Shown here in pieces: positions 1 through 12,095 of a DNA stretch of 64,000 bases (position 1 is the first letter of the stretch; each line of letters starts with the position of its first letter). A program made the translations under genes and the position numbers. The stretch is from Quillaja saponaria. Taxonomy: Eukaryota > Streptophyta > Magnoliopsida > Fabales > Quillajaceae. The stretch is taken from NCBI GenBank assembly GCA_029379385.1, contig CM055612.1, positions 17,546,001 through 17,610,000 on the forward strand, given 5' to 3'. The notes under the pieces are model-generated. The model worked only from the letters and a program-made list of their open reading frames with translations. It did no database searches and was not told the origin of the DNA.

Positions 1-680
1 TCGTTTTAGGGATTTTTCTTTTGCTAATTGTCTTTAAATTTTATCACTATTGACAGATTTTTAAAGTAACTTTCTGAACATAGTTGTGGATTTGTCCATA
101 AGTTAGATGTTCATATACGATAATACCATTGTTGATATTATGAATTTTCTCTCTAACTTTGTCTCCTAGAGAATGAGGAAGACTGGATAGAAATTTTTTT
201 TCTAGAAGGCTGATTGCTATTGGACCTAGAACAGACTCTAGCAAAAAATGTATCCTTGTACCATCTGAAATCAGCTAAGGTGCGGCATTTAAGATTGGAA
301 AGAAGCTCTTGAGGTTTATCTCTCTAAATGAAAAGGTCACCTATGAAATATTTTGTAATGGCATAAATGAAGGTATTGACAGAATCAAGGAATGGTTTCC
401 TTCTGTGTCAATTTTGATAGTAAAATTTATTTGACTAAGTTCAACTTAGTGAGATAATCATCCCACCATTCTTTTAACTAGCTAGTAAAACCAGCAATTG
501 AGACATTTAGGATTGATTGGTCATAACAGTTATGTGCAATTTGATAAGCAGTACTGACCATAGTCATCTACTGTAACATATTAAGAATATTGTATTCAGA
601 TTGACCATATATATTCCATTTAGAGATGTTGTTTGCACTAAAATAATTATTGATTGTTTGGTATTTTTCTTCAACTACTA
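1..680 (-). pseudogene. Pararetrovirus coat-protein/Gag-like region, broken
   Basis: The best open piece is 244-47 (65 codons), ending in LTYGQIHNYVQKVTLKICQ, the region that in this family precedes the CCHC zinc knuckle. Upstream on the same strand (about 680-245) other frames show a Gag core around a tryptophan pair (KEWWDDYL, near 460) and a segment ending DFRWYKDTF near 260. Stops and at least one frame change separate the pieces. The zinc knuckle would fall left of position 1. In intact relatives this protein packages nucleic acid in the virion; here it is a fossil. The family call rests on remembered motifs, not on an alignment. Confidence 0.6.
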
Positions 681-1340
681 GTAAGAGAAGCCCTGGGCTA
701 ATATAATTTTTTATTGTTTACACCAATTGGTAGATTGTATTGGGTTAAGTTATTTAAGGGAACTTTTCTTATAACACTTAGATTCTACATCGCTAAGATT
801 ATTAATTGAAGGAGAAATGCTTTGTCTCACAGATGTATCTAGAATAACATTTTTCTCTATTTTGGCAATTTGTTGGGATATTTTGTTAAGAATTTCTTTT
901 TGTGAAGACTTGTTTGAGTTTGACCTTAATTCTTTTTTTACTTTTATTGAAACTTGATATGGTGAGAAAGCAGGGTTCTCACTTTGGGGAGATTGGCTAG
1001 TACTAGAAGATTAACTAGGACTAGAATCCGAGAGATGATCACCTAAAGCTTGTAGAAAAAGATTGGTGTAGTTATTTTGTTCATAGATGGATTGAATGTT
1101 TTTAGTATTTATTGTTTTAGTTAAATCTTTGTATTTAAATGGTGTAGCTTGCATAGGAATAGGAATGTTTTTCCCATTAGAGCTTTGTGCATAAATTTTT
1201 AAAGGTTTTTAGGAGGAAATATAGAATTACTAACTTCATCCTTTTGTATTATCCATTGTTTAGAGATTTTGTAGTTAACACTTAATGAACTACAAAAAGG
1301 ATAATCAAAACCAGCTTCTTTTGCATAAATTTCAAACTGT

Positions 1341-1976
1341 TCAAAAAATGGAACATGAATTTGATGAGTTTCCATAAATTTGTAATAAAGATTTGTATTT
1401 TTTGTCTCTTAGATCTGGTAAATTTTTCAAAAAACCAAGTTCATCATTTTTCTTATGATAAAAATCTTTTCTAAGAGATTCCTTATCAATTTGAAAAATA
1501 GTTTGAATTATATTGATCTCCAGATTATCATTTAAAGATGAAAAAGTCAGAAAGGGAGACTTTTCAGATTGGTTATCATTGTCATCTTTGGTATATAATG
1601 CTCTAGGAATCCTAGAAGTGCTTTCTAAACCTAGAAGATGAGTGGTTGACGGTATGGAGGAACAAGAATGTCTTAAAGAACAAGAGTGTCTTGCAAAATC
1701 TTGATAAGATGGGTTAAAAAATCTTTGACTATTCATTCTATTTAAAGAGATTTATACATTACCTGTAAGGTATTGGGTAATCTCAAAAATAGACGAAGGT
1801 TTTTGATCTTGAACGGGTGCAGCTTTGTCAAGAGTCCATTTATCATAAAGATTAACATCTTCCCAAGAGATTGATTTTGGTGTAGTGACATTCGCTTTTA
1901 AAAGATCTGTGAGAAACATGAATGTTTCTCCTTTTCGTCTCTGTTGAAGTGATTTTGAAATAATAGCTAATATCAT
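1341..1976 (-). pseudogene. Pararetrovirus movement-protein-like region, broken
   Basis: Two minus-strand pieces, 1976-1752 (74 codons) and 1736-1341 (131 codons), lie upstream of the coat-protein region. The first contains SISWEDVNLYDKWTLDKA, followed by a QYL segment, which resembles the middle of caulimovirid movement proteins; these proteins enlarge plasmodesmata for cell-to-cell spread. The second piece is Ser-rich at first, then charged, and resembles the linker before the coat domain. A stop at the end of the first piece and weak frame continuity show decay. The position between primer site and coat protein supports the call. Confidence 0.5.
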
Positions 1977-2940
1977 AGCTTTATATTGTATGCGATTGAC
2001 TAAAACTATAGGGAATGATCTTGGTTCGATATTAAAATTAGATTCTTTTACATTTAAGATTAAAGAATCTAAAATGTTTTTATCTTATAAAGAGATTGTT
2101 ATATTAGGAAAACAATTAAAGTAGATTGGACCACTACCGAAGCTAGTTTCAACTTAGGAGAGATTCATGAAAATTGGTCATTCTACTGTCATGAAGACAT
2201 AAAAGAATAGAGATGTTAAGTTCTTCTATTGTTAGAGATTTTACTACAATCTGGACACATCCAAGATGCAAATAATTTTATTTTTGCTAGTGAAATTTTT
2301 AGGGATTTTTTTTAAAGTAAAGGTATTTCTTCACAGTCAGAATCAATTGAGATAATTTGTTCTACTGTTTTGATAGTATGATCACCTTTTAGGGTGATCA
2401 TAGAATTGGGTTTGTAAATTTCATTGCTTAGAATTTTTAGAATATTTTAGTTATCTATTGATTGAGAAATTTCTTTCAAAATTGATTTCCTTCTTTAAGA
2501 ATTTTGTTAGATTAAGAAAAAGATTTAAGAGGAGAAGAAGAACAAGAAAAAGATCGAAGAGTGTTGAAAGTAATAGCAGAAAAACAGTAAATGACTAACC
2601 TGATCCCTTTAGTACCAAAATGTTAGGTTCCATAGGAATGTAAGGATGAGTATTGATCTTGGTTTACTAGATTGGATCAAATCTTAAAATATTAGCAAGA
2701 TAAAATCATACCAATTTACTTGGCCAACAGAATGCTCAACAAGCTACAGCAGCTGGGCTCACTGCCTTACATGGGCTAACCACGCCCTTCGACAGGCTTT
2801 ACTGCCTAACTAGAGGACTTACTTGGAGTATTCTTAATGCCATCATAAAGAGAGTATAATTTTTTCAAGTTTTACGTTAAGATTTGATACAAAAAAGTAA
2901 AACAAGATAAATCTTCACACTTTCATCCCTACTTCCTCCT

Positions 2941-2951
2941 TGGCTCTGATA
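2941..2951 (-). other. Primer binding site-like sequence (tRNA-iMet complement)
   Basis: On the minus strand these bases read TATCAGAGCCA, an exact 11-base match to the tRNA-iMet-complementary site used by caulimovirids and many LTR elements. It lies at the upstream end of the pararetrovirus-like region, as expected for the start of minus-strand DNA synthesis. A weaker candidate (TTGGTACTAAAGG on the minus strand) lies near 2605. Confidence 0.5.
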
Positions 2952-5336
2952 TAAATATATATATATATATCTTGTTTAACTTTTTTTTTTATTTTTTTTA
3001 TAGCAAATGCTTGAATTCATTTTTTAAAATTTATTTTAGATTTCATATCATGATAAAATAAAAATACAATTCAACCTATTTTATTTAATATTAAAAATTA
3101 AAATCTACTCGTGTATGTATTAAATTTTCTATTTTTATTTTCTTAAAAATAATATAATAATATAAAACAAATTGAATTAACATATGCTGCTATTAAGAAT
3201 AAGAAACTAAAAGTAAGCGGCAATATAAAAATATATTGAGTTAAAGAGAAATATAATGAAATTAAACAAATTGAGTTAAAATATATTGTTATTAAGATTA
3301 AGGAACAAAAAGTAAGCAGCAATATAGAAAATTTAGTTGCATGCACGAGCTTATGAACATGTCAATTTATTTATTTTTTAAAAGTATAAAGTGGAAATGT
3401 TAAATTTTTGAATTTTATTTAAAAGAGTGAGTGGGAGTGAAAGTGAGTAGCTATTATGAAGTTAAAAAATATTAATTTTCTTAATTAATTTAAATTAATA
3501 AAAAATATTTAATTTATGTGAGTGAGTAGGATGATGGGAGGTTAATTAGAGAAATAAAATAAGTGATATATTTTTTAATTAATTTAAATAGTTTAATTTA
3601 TTACTTATTTTAAATTAGGAGGATCATAAGAATTTTCTGACTTTTATATAAAAAAATAAGTATTCATTACTAATTTGAAATAAAAAAATTAAAAATAAGA
3701 TATTTTAGTACTCTGAAATAAAATTAAGATATTTTAGTATTTTTTTTTTCTTGAAACTGTTCCTCTTTGGCTTTTTCCTTCATCTACACCGGTTGGCCAA
3801 AAAAAAAAAAATTCTCAATTAATTATTGGAAGTTGGAATTTATTCTCTTAATTGTTTTGAGAAATAAAGAAAAAGATATAAATTTTCCTTACCAATTTTT
3901 TGGATTTAAAACAGGAAGTAAATAACTCACCGATAGACGAAAATCGAAGGATTTTGGACTAAAAATAATGTAGATGAACTCGTCGGATATGATGGTTGTC
4001 TCTGTGCAAAGGATGGACATACGACGAAGGTGGGTCTAGATGGAGAGGGAGGAGGATAGACGTACAACTACAGTCTTGGAGTTTAAATTTTGGTTTTGGA
4101 GTTTTTGCATGGTTTGGTGGTATGGAGTTTTAGATGCAATCTTCCTCAACAGTAGTCTGGCAAAGGATGGACGTACGACAGCGGTAGTTCTGGAAGGAGG
4201 AGGGAGGAAGAGATAAGGAAGGAAATGTTGCTGAGTTAGGGATTAAACTGGGGAAGGTATTTGTGTCTACCGCTTGGCAGATGGAATATATATATATATT
4301 CTTGAAAAAAAAAAAAAAAAACTATTATACTATCTGCATTTGCATTACGCAAACACAAGTAAAACGTAGACTCAAAAATGTTCACATAAAATATCGCCAA
4401 TATTAGATAACTGTGTCTGCAAAGGCAGACACTGATTTGCAAATCGCAGACATAGGTATGTTCCAGGAACATGGCACCAAAAGTAATCATACTTTGAGTG
4501 GATAATGACTAATATAGTGTTTTTATTTAAAACTTATCACATGCATTATTATGTTATAATATAAACTGATTTTAAAATCATTAATAGTTTTAGGTTAATT
4601 TTACCGAACTAAATATTTTTAGAAAAATCATTTGACTACTTAATATTTTCCAATGACTTAAATAGATTAGAAATTCTCTTCTCAAATATTAATGTATACT
4701 AAAATATTATTTCTTATAAAGTATTTTATATATTGTGATGCATAGATTCCGATGTTTATAATTGGTGGAATCAATATTCATGCAAACATATACTTGAAAA
4801 TATATTTTGTGGCTCAATGATATGATTTGGATTTAACATTGAGTATATGAAATTTTTATTATTGAGAATATTGTTGATTTTCTATAACTTGATATTATGG
4901 ATATTTGTGGTTTTGAAATATGATGGATATGCTAATGTCTTATTCATGAAACATTGTTGATGGAAATTATGAGAAAATGTTGGTTATGGTTTTATATATA
5001 GGCTAAATAGTTGTCTATGTGCGATGTCTTAGTGAATTTAAGTCACAATTATTATATTCATCATTAAGATGTTGCTAGTTATAGCCAACTCTTCCTTTGG
5101 TATCTTTTATTTTTATCCTCTGACGTGACGGACATTTATACAGACCTTGAACCATAGGCTTAACGTTGTCCTCGTTGACATCCTTTAAGTCTTATCTATG
5201 TGCTTGTAGTGGTTTGATGATAGTAATTTTCTTATATAAGCTTTTTGTCGGAGCACTAGCCCTCATGCAAATAATCCATCAAAAATCTTCTCTTCCAACT
5301 CTCTAGAAAACATTTCAAGTCAGCCAATTATTTGTC
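2952..5336. other. AT-rich non-coding stretch
   Basis: No supportable gene. It contains short poly-A/T runs, a TA run after 2955, a poly-A run near 4304-4320, a ~100-bp tandem duplication (3168-3332) and one copy of a dispersed repeat (about 3420-3570) that also occurs near 59565 and 62480. The small minus-strand ORFs at 3143-3346 and 4236-4490 have low-complexity composition and look random. Confidence 0.6.
3168..3332. repeat. Diverged tandem duplication, ~100-bp period
   Basis: The block at 3168-3267 (CAAATTGAATTAACATATG then AAAAGTAAGCGGCAATAT) is repeated from 3268 with substitutions (CAAATTGAGTTAAAATAT then AAAAGTAAGCAGCAATAT). The second copy is cut short near 3332. The function is unknown. 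Confidence 0.6.
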
Positions 5337-5660
5337 TTGTCTTCTATGGACCAACAAGACAATGTCCCTCCAATTAGTGATGAACAATGGTTTGAATTGA
5401 CCAACCTGCAAGGAAAAGAGTTCCAACTTCCAAATATTTCTTGTCCGCTAATAAATGCATGCAAAGACCTTGAGAAGTACGCTTCCTCGATAGATCAACA
5501 CCTTATTACTCCCTCCATTGATGCGCTAAACACAAACAGTATTTCAGATATGAATGATCCATTGACTGAAGCAAATGATAGAAAAGAGAGTCTTATTTCC
5601 GCCAAAGCTTCTACTGTTGAGTCAAATGTTTCTCATCTTGTAGGTGAGAGTCGTACTTAA
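5337..5660 (+). CDS. Hypothetical protein or exon, 107 aa, no recognised family
   Basis: An ORF in otherwise non-coding DNA with a protein-like composition: acidic, Ser/Asn/Asp-rich, starting MSSMDQQDN and with one hydrophobic-aromatic patch (EQWFELTNL). No signal peptide, membrane segment or known motif is visible. Near its end AG/GTGAGA (5643) could be a splice donor, so this may be one exon of a longer plus-strand gene, or a gene fragment carried by a transposon. No convincing downstream exon was found before the minus-strand gene that ends at 6855. It could also be chance. Confidence 0.3.
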   Translation: MSSMDQQDNVPPISDEQWFELTNLQGKEFQLPNISCPLINACKDLEKYASSIDQHLITPSIDALNTNSISDMNDPLTEANDRKESLISAKASTVESNVSHLVGESRT

Positions 5661-6854
5661 TTATTCCTCAATCTTATGATTGATAAAATTTTGGGATTAA
5701 CAATTCCTTCCCTGCCAAATGTACATGTTCTTAGAGCTCTCTCTTTTCTTCTTGGAGTTGCTTTATCACAAACCTTTTGAATTCTGCAGACTTTCCCTCT
5801 TCACTAGAACTGGATCTTATTTTAATATTGAGATATTTACATTCTTAGACAACACCTGCACCATGACCATGTTCTTACATATTTACTTGTTATATTGGAA
5901 CGTAGTTATAGTTGGATAGAACTATATTGGGTATTGTTTTTCTTGAATTGATACTTGGATTCTGTTTAGTAGGCTCCTTTTGACCCCAGGTTCACCTTAA
6001 TCCATTTGACCGTCACGGCCTAGTTTTGGGTAGCGACGAGATTCATTTGGAATCTTCTTTTTCGCTACTCAAGAATGTACTGAGTACTGACTTTTAACTG
6101 TCATAATCATCTTCCTTTGATGTGGAATACTGCAGTACCTTCAGTCTTATGCATTTTAACTTTGAAGTTATATCAGATGTAACATTCCTGTTTTGTTCAT
6201 ATATACTTGTATGAACTCTTATTTTAATATGAATTCATGTTGATGCAACGATTATATACTTTTCATTATGCTAAAATTTGGTTCTTAATTATTTTTCTTT
6301 TTGTTGATCATTATCATATTTCTTAAAGGAACAAACTCCTTAAGTCTTTTGAACATAATCCATGAAATCAATATTCAAACTACTTCAAAGGAAAAAGGAA
6401 GAAAGAGAGAGGCATGTAATCATATATTTGATGATCTAATGTGACAAACAGAAACCCCATGATTATCACTTTAAAAACCTGGAAACGTCCAAACTAAAAC
6501 TTCAGATATCTGCAGCTGATAGAAAGGGTTCAAGTCTAAAAAGAAAAACTATTTGTTCTTAACTCATAAGTATGCCACTTGTTCATATGGAGAAAAGTGG
6601 CCTCAATCAGCCTGGTGTGATTGATACAACATTTTTCTAAAACGCATTTACAGCCAAAAGTAAGCTTTGATTTAGTGAAAGTTAGTACATGCATATGGAA
6701 CTCTATGTTTGTCTTCTGAATATGGCATGCTTATCCCCCTTTCTTAGCTGTGGCTAAATTTAATAATGGAAGATATTTAACTGCAAGATTCATCTTATTT
6801 TACTCTACCACATCAGTAAATATCTGATCTTGACAATTTCCAAGCTGAACCATT
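5661..6854. other. Non-coding spacer and likely 3' UTR of the minus-strand gene
   Basis: No supportable coding region. The part just left of 6855 should hold the 3' UTR of the acidic membrane-protein gene, which is read leftwards. The 66-codon ORF at 5719-5919 is Phe/Leu-rich and looks like a chance frame. Confidence 0.5.
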
Positions 6855-9800
6855 TCATGACGGCTGGGTATGGCCCTTCTCTGCCTCTCTGTTGGAAACC
6901 TTTAGCTCCAGTTGCGCCAGATCCTCTTCCTTAATGGTTTTAACATTAGTAGATTTTTCCTTCTCTATATCTTTTAATCAACTCTTTGGGTTGGTTTTCT
7001 GCATTCTCATGACCAATCAATAATCCAGGCTCTGCACTTTCTATTGTGTTTCTGGACATTGTAGTTTTCTCTGTTGATCCGGATGTGTCCTGTATTGCTT
7101 CTTTTTCAGTCAGTTCTTCTGATTTCCTTTCAGTATCTTTTGTAGATGTTGAGTCTGTTGTATCAACAGTTATAGGTGGTTCCACAAGAGGCTTTTGTCT
7201 GACTGATGTTTCGCATCCATCTTTATTCACTTTGTGAGTTTCCAAGAGCAGAGGGTTTGACAATACCTTTCCATATGACAAGAAGACGAAGAAGGTAAGA
7301 GACAAGTTGAATTTTATTTCTAGATGATTAAAGGAACAAATATTAAGTACATGGTCTCAAGAGTATTATTATTATTATTATTGTTTAATTTAGTACTCTT
7401 TGTGCTTAACTAACCTCTTCTACAGCCTCACTGATGTGTATAACATCCCCTTCTGCTGCTAGCTTCTTTAGATCAACAGGTTCTGTCAAATTTTCAGATT
7501 CACCTTGAACGTCTTTTACAGTTGCAACATTAGCTGCATCATCATTGTTGGGCTTTGGCATGTGAGTGGTCTCAGTCTTCAGCTAGTTCTCCTGACATTT
7601 GAATATGTTCTGTGTCTTTTACATGATCATTCTCCTGAGTTGGTTTTGACTGCCCAGTGGGTGCTTCATCATCAACAAACTTTCTACATTTTTCGTCAAA
7701 ATCTTCTGAGAAGCTTTCCCTAGCTAGCCCTTGGGGTTTCATGGTAGCCTCATGCTTATTTAAGGATTGAGATTGGCCTCCACACTCTTCATCTGACTTT
7801 GCCTTCTCTTTTTCTTCCTTCCCACTAACTACCTGATCATTGACATTAAAAACAACATCTGCTTCTTCAACGGAATTCCTTGGAGGACTGGTTGGCTCCT
7901 ACTCAATTTACAAATAATGCATTAGTCAATACATTCTTCTTCTTTTCTTTTAACTCAACGTACAAATAATTTAGTGCATGCTCAAAACAAGTACTGATAT
8001 TAGTTAGCAAATACAAACAAAAAATAGGAAAATGAAAAAGCATACAGACTAAAGCTTATCAATGCATTATGTAGGTTATGATAATGTCCAATAGCATGTA
8101 AGATCACGTATATGCAGAAATCATAGTAGAAACTTCATTCTATTGACTTAACATGAAAAGATAAAACTACCAAAAGTCTCAAGACATTTTCTCTTATTGT
8201 AAGGAAAAAAACAACCAAAAGTCTTCAGAAATTTTCTCTTATTTTACCACGGTTCCAGGTATGCCTGAATTGTTGTTCCCTTTGGCTGGGTTTGATGAGG
8301 CGGTGCTATCTCCATGGCTGATAGATGTTTCTAGTTTTCCTTCGATGGCTTCATAAGATCTTATTTCCTCATTCCCTTTCTTGACATCATTTCATGGTTC
8401 CAGTTATGCTTAAATTGTTGATATCTTCTACTGGGTTTGATGAGGAAATGCTAGCTTCATGATTGATAGATGTTTCTAATTTTCCTTCATAAGATTTTGT
8501 CTCCTTATTCCCTTTCTTGTCATCAACCATGGGTTTATTCAATTTTCGGGAATCATTAGTGAACTCCTCAGGAGGGAGAGATCCGTCCTGTCCAGTAGGA
8601 AGCACAACTGTAAATCCAACTATCATTCTCAAAGTCCACAAGTGTTGATTGGACACACATCTGATATTGTCAATAAAAAAAGAAGCTAAAAACTGAAACT
8701 GAAAGATGGTAGAAACATCCATATGTATGTGGAGGCTAAAACAGAAACCTGAAAAGATGGTAGATATATGGATATGCATGTCTGCGTGTGAGAGAGAGAA
8801 AGTATGAAAAAACATGGTACCTCTGTCCTTAATAAGAAATACTACTCAATTGAAATAGACTAGATAGTAAAACGTGGTAATTTGTACAGAATAAAGGAGA
8901 TAGTGCTCAGTACCAGTATGAACATCCTTCTTCACTTACATATCTATTACAGTTCCAAATCCTTAATGACTTGATATGATATTTCTTTTATATGACAAAA
9001 AGAATTTGTCTAGTTGATACCAAACCACAAACCTGAAATTTTTTTGAATCACCATTATCAGATGATTGAAATATTGCATCATCTATATGCACGTCAGTTT
9101 TGGGCAGAGTCGTATTATAAGCTGAATATTCATCATTAGAATTGCTTTTGGCCGTATTCTCCAGATCAGTTTGTGGCACATCTAAATGTATCTTCTCCTC
9201 AAACTTAGATGCAAAGACTTGATTTGCTGAATTATTTTCTACTAAAACAGACTTTGGTGATGAGGATGAACTTGAGTTTACTGGGATTTCCTCGAACACA
9301 AAATCTTGCTGCATAGTTGGTGCAATGGAGGGCTCAATTCTTTCGTAGTTTTCTGTCTCATGATTTGCATGAACTTGTGGATCAGTAACATCATGGACAA
9401 GTTGTACCTCCTTTCCCAAATTCTCTGAAGGGTTAGAATATTCCTGTAGAAAGAAGAAAAAAATGCTCTTAGCAAAACAATGCTGTAGTGAATAAAAAAT
9501 TGAATCTTGACTTCTTTCTTCAACATAATACAACCTTTGCTTTAAATATACTATATGACTACTTAAAATCACTAAAAAAATAATGAAAATTTATATTTAT
9601 AGTTTCCAGCTTAAAAGGAAATTCTATTCTATAAACATAAAATTTACTGACCTCTGATTTTTCTGATTCTGTTTTATAAACTAGACAATCCATTGAGTTA
9701 TCTGTCTGCAATGCAGGCGAAACACACATCTGAAGTATTTGAAGGCTGAGGTTCTCCAATTTCTGTTACGCCTTCTTTGACATCATCAATGATGTTATGT

Positions 9801-12095
9801 TTAACATTAATTGCATTGTGTTGTCTCTCTGATGATATATCAGACCTTGAAGATGACAAGGAACTCACATCAGCTGAATTCTCCTCGCCTATTTGTTGCA
9901 TATGCATGGATGATGTGATCTCCTTCAATTTCTTGTTAATTCCTGACAACCCAACTCCTACAATATCCTCCTCATTGGTTTCATGTACTTGTCTTGGCTT
10001 TGATTCATTTTCCTCAACACCGGATAGATGATATGAGGCTACCCCCATATCTTCACTGTCAGAAGTGATCTCTTTCTCAATATCACCATCATATGTTACA
10101 GGTTCTTCATCAGTGGGTGTATGTGGAGGCGAACCAATCTCTGAAACCTCCACTTGTAAATCGGAAGCTATGGAATATGTGGGTGTATGACAAGGACCCT
10201 TCTCGGTATAAAACATTCTGTTTCTGTCATTTACCAATGAACTAGAATTATATAAATGTTCATCTATAATGATGCTCTTAGGTATTGAGCAACAAGGGAA
10301 ATTTTCTTCAGAATTACAAACTCCTGATTCTGTGTTCTCAGAAACTGCTACCCTTTTGGCATTTGAGAGATCATTTTCTACAGTCAGCGATGACAAGCTT
10401 GAGTCATGAATGTTGTCTTTGATTAATTTAGGCTGCATATGAACATCAATTCTGTGATCTGTTATTGACTTCATGCCATGAGTGCCCTCTCCATTGGTGT
10501 CAGTCATACTGTTAGTTTTTCTACCCTCTTCATTGGGAGCTTTACCTCCACTTCGTAAATAAGACACGCGGTCTCCTTTGTACAGTAGTTGTTCAATAAG
10601 CCAGTCATGATTTCCCTTTTCTGCAGTTTAAGATATTTCAATTCAAATTCAGAAGAAAATATTAACTTCTGTTTTTGCTGGGTGAAAATGAAAAGATTAA
10701 GCGTTACACATAAGAATAATTTAGAACCCCACCACGCAGAATGAAAAAAAAAAAAAAATGTAAAAAGATGATGTGAAATGGAAAGAGGAAATAAGATCTT
10801 ATCTCACCAGGAAGCCTTCCATATCTAGAGTATCCCAGTCTATCTGTTGCCTTCCTCCCACTAATAAAAAAGGGATTAGACTCCATGTCACCTTGGTCAT
10901 GTTGTGGTTCAAATGGAAAAAAGGGGCCTAAACTGAAGCTCTCGTGCCTGCAAAGCATTTCCTTTTGGTGAGCTGCCATGAATTCTTCATGGAAACTATC
11001 TCCCATAAGATTAGGCTTTTCCTCAGAAGGATCATATGGAATATCAAATGGGTTTCGTCCTGGCCTCAGCGCAGACGGGGCAGAACCAGGTATGTGTAAA
11101 CCATCAATCTCTTCTGAACCATTTGGACTATCCAAAGGATTGTTTCTTGTAATAAAAAGAGGTGCTATTTGGCTCAAGGTGATATTTTTAACATCAATTA
11201 GACCTTTTTCAATCTGCATTTTCAACAATTTTCTTGCTCTTCGTCTGGCAATTAGACTCTCCAGTCTCTTGTTTCTTTCTATCTCTGAAATCCCAAGATC
11301 CATGAGATTTTGCTGATCATCCTCTGTCCATTCTACAGCCTTATTATTCCCATCTTGATCTTGTGCGTCTTCTTCATCCTCATCTTCTACTTCTTCTGAA
11401 TTGTCTGCCTCTAACTCACATCCACTACCACCATCACCATCAAATTTATCTTTGTGTTCATCTAATACATAGCTCGATACAAGATCTCCGGTTGAAGGTT
11501 CCGAATGCATAACAGGTGTCTGAATTTTTTCATTTGACAACCTATCAGCAGAAGAACTCTCTCCATATCCAGCAGCAGTGCTTTCTTCCTTCTCTTCCAT
11601 CAGTGATGTGTTCTCCTCAATGGGGATGGTTCCAATAGTTGAGTCATTATTACAAACAGTTAGTGAAGCCATTTTTGTTTCTTCCATGACAGCTTGCCCA
11701 TCACATTCTTTGTTCTTCTCTTTAACATTTCGACGTCTACTTTTTTGACTTTGCAATGAATACTTACCATTTCTATAAACAACAACATCACGTCCAACAT
11801 TCTCAGATTTACTTGGAGATAATCCTTCTTTCTTCTTGTCACCTCCTTTGACAATTTTTATTTGAGAATTTTCAGAACTCCAAAAGATTCTAAGAAGAAT
11901 AGCAATGCATATAAGAAGAGGGGAAGAGTAAACCAAAAATGTGAAAATGTAAGGAAGGAAGAGATAAAGAAGGAATGGGAATGATAAAGCACCCGAAACC
12001 AGAGGATGCCTTTGGACAAATCTATAACTAGATTTTATGAAATTTTGAAGCACTCTGCATAAGCAAAGCTGAATTTCCTTAGAATCAATACCCAT
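6855..12095 (-). CDS. Six-exon gene for an acidic membrane-anchored plant protein (At5g17910-like), with four frameshifts
   Basis: Exons on the minus strand: 12095-10808, 10620-9652, 9443-9033, 8587-8248, 7898-7415, 7266-6855. All five introns are GT-AG and phases agree. About 1,300 codons, close to the family size as I recall it. Residues 1-70 hold the start MGIDSKEIQLCLCRVL and a hydrophobic double segment (SFPFLLYLFLPYIFTFLVY, then a second) that should anchor it in a membrane. The middle of exon 1 is Glu/Asp-rich. A conserved block follows: SLIARRRARKLLKMQIEKGL, then RNPFDIPYDPSEEKPNLMGD, RHESFSLGPF and SRYGRLP. The rest is long, acidic and probably disordered. The biochemical role of the family is unknown. 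Exons 2, 4, 5 and 6 each carry one extra base (stops at 9698, 8387, 7572 and 6946), so as read the full protein cannot be made. Either recent pseudogenisation or base-insertion errors in the assembly could explain this; intact splice sites favour error or very recent loss. Confidence 0.8.
8251..8531 (-). repeat. Tandem duplication inside exon 4 (units 8251-8395 and 8396-8531)
   Basis: Both units start GGTTCCAG (forward strand), continue through a TGGGTTTGATGAGG block and a GATAGATGTTTCTA block, and end near ATTCCCTTTCTTG. They differ at many bases, so the duplication is not recent. Each unit codes about 47 residues of the form KKGNxExxSYEGKLETSIxH. The first unit is 145 bases, one more than a codon multiple, which accounts for the frameshift in this exon. 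Confidence 0.75.

Larger units (their letters stand above)
1..2951 (-). mobile_element. Endogenous pararetrovirus-like (Caulimoviridae) fragment, truncated by window edge
   Basis: Read on the minus strand this stretch has, in order, a tRNA-iMet-type primer site (2951-2941), a long leader, a movement-protein-like region (about 1976-1341) and a coat-protein/Gag-like region (about 680-1). That order is that of plant pararetroviruses of the florendovirus/petuvirus kind. The coding parts are broken by many stops and frame changes, so this is a dead genomic relic and cannot encode a working polyprotein. No flanking LTR was seen. The reverse transcriptase part would lie left of the window. An LTR retrotransposon with a similar Gag is the main alternative. 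Confidence 0.6.

Noticed and set aside
10978..11316. Plus-strand ORF opposite exon 1 of the acidic-protein gene
   Set aside because: It is antisense to a conserved coding block and has no features of its own.
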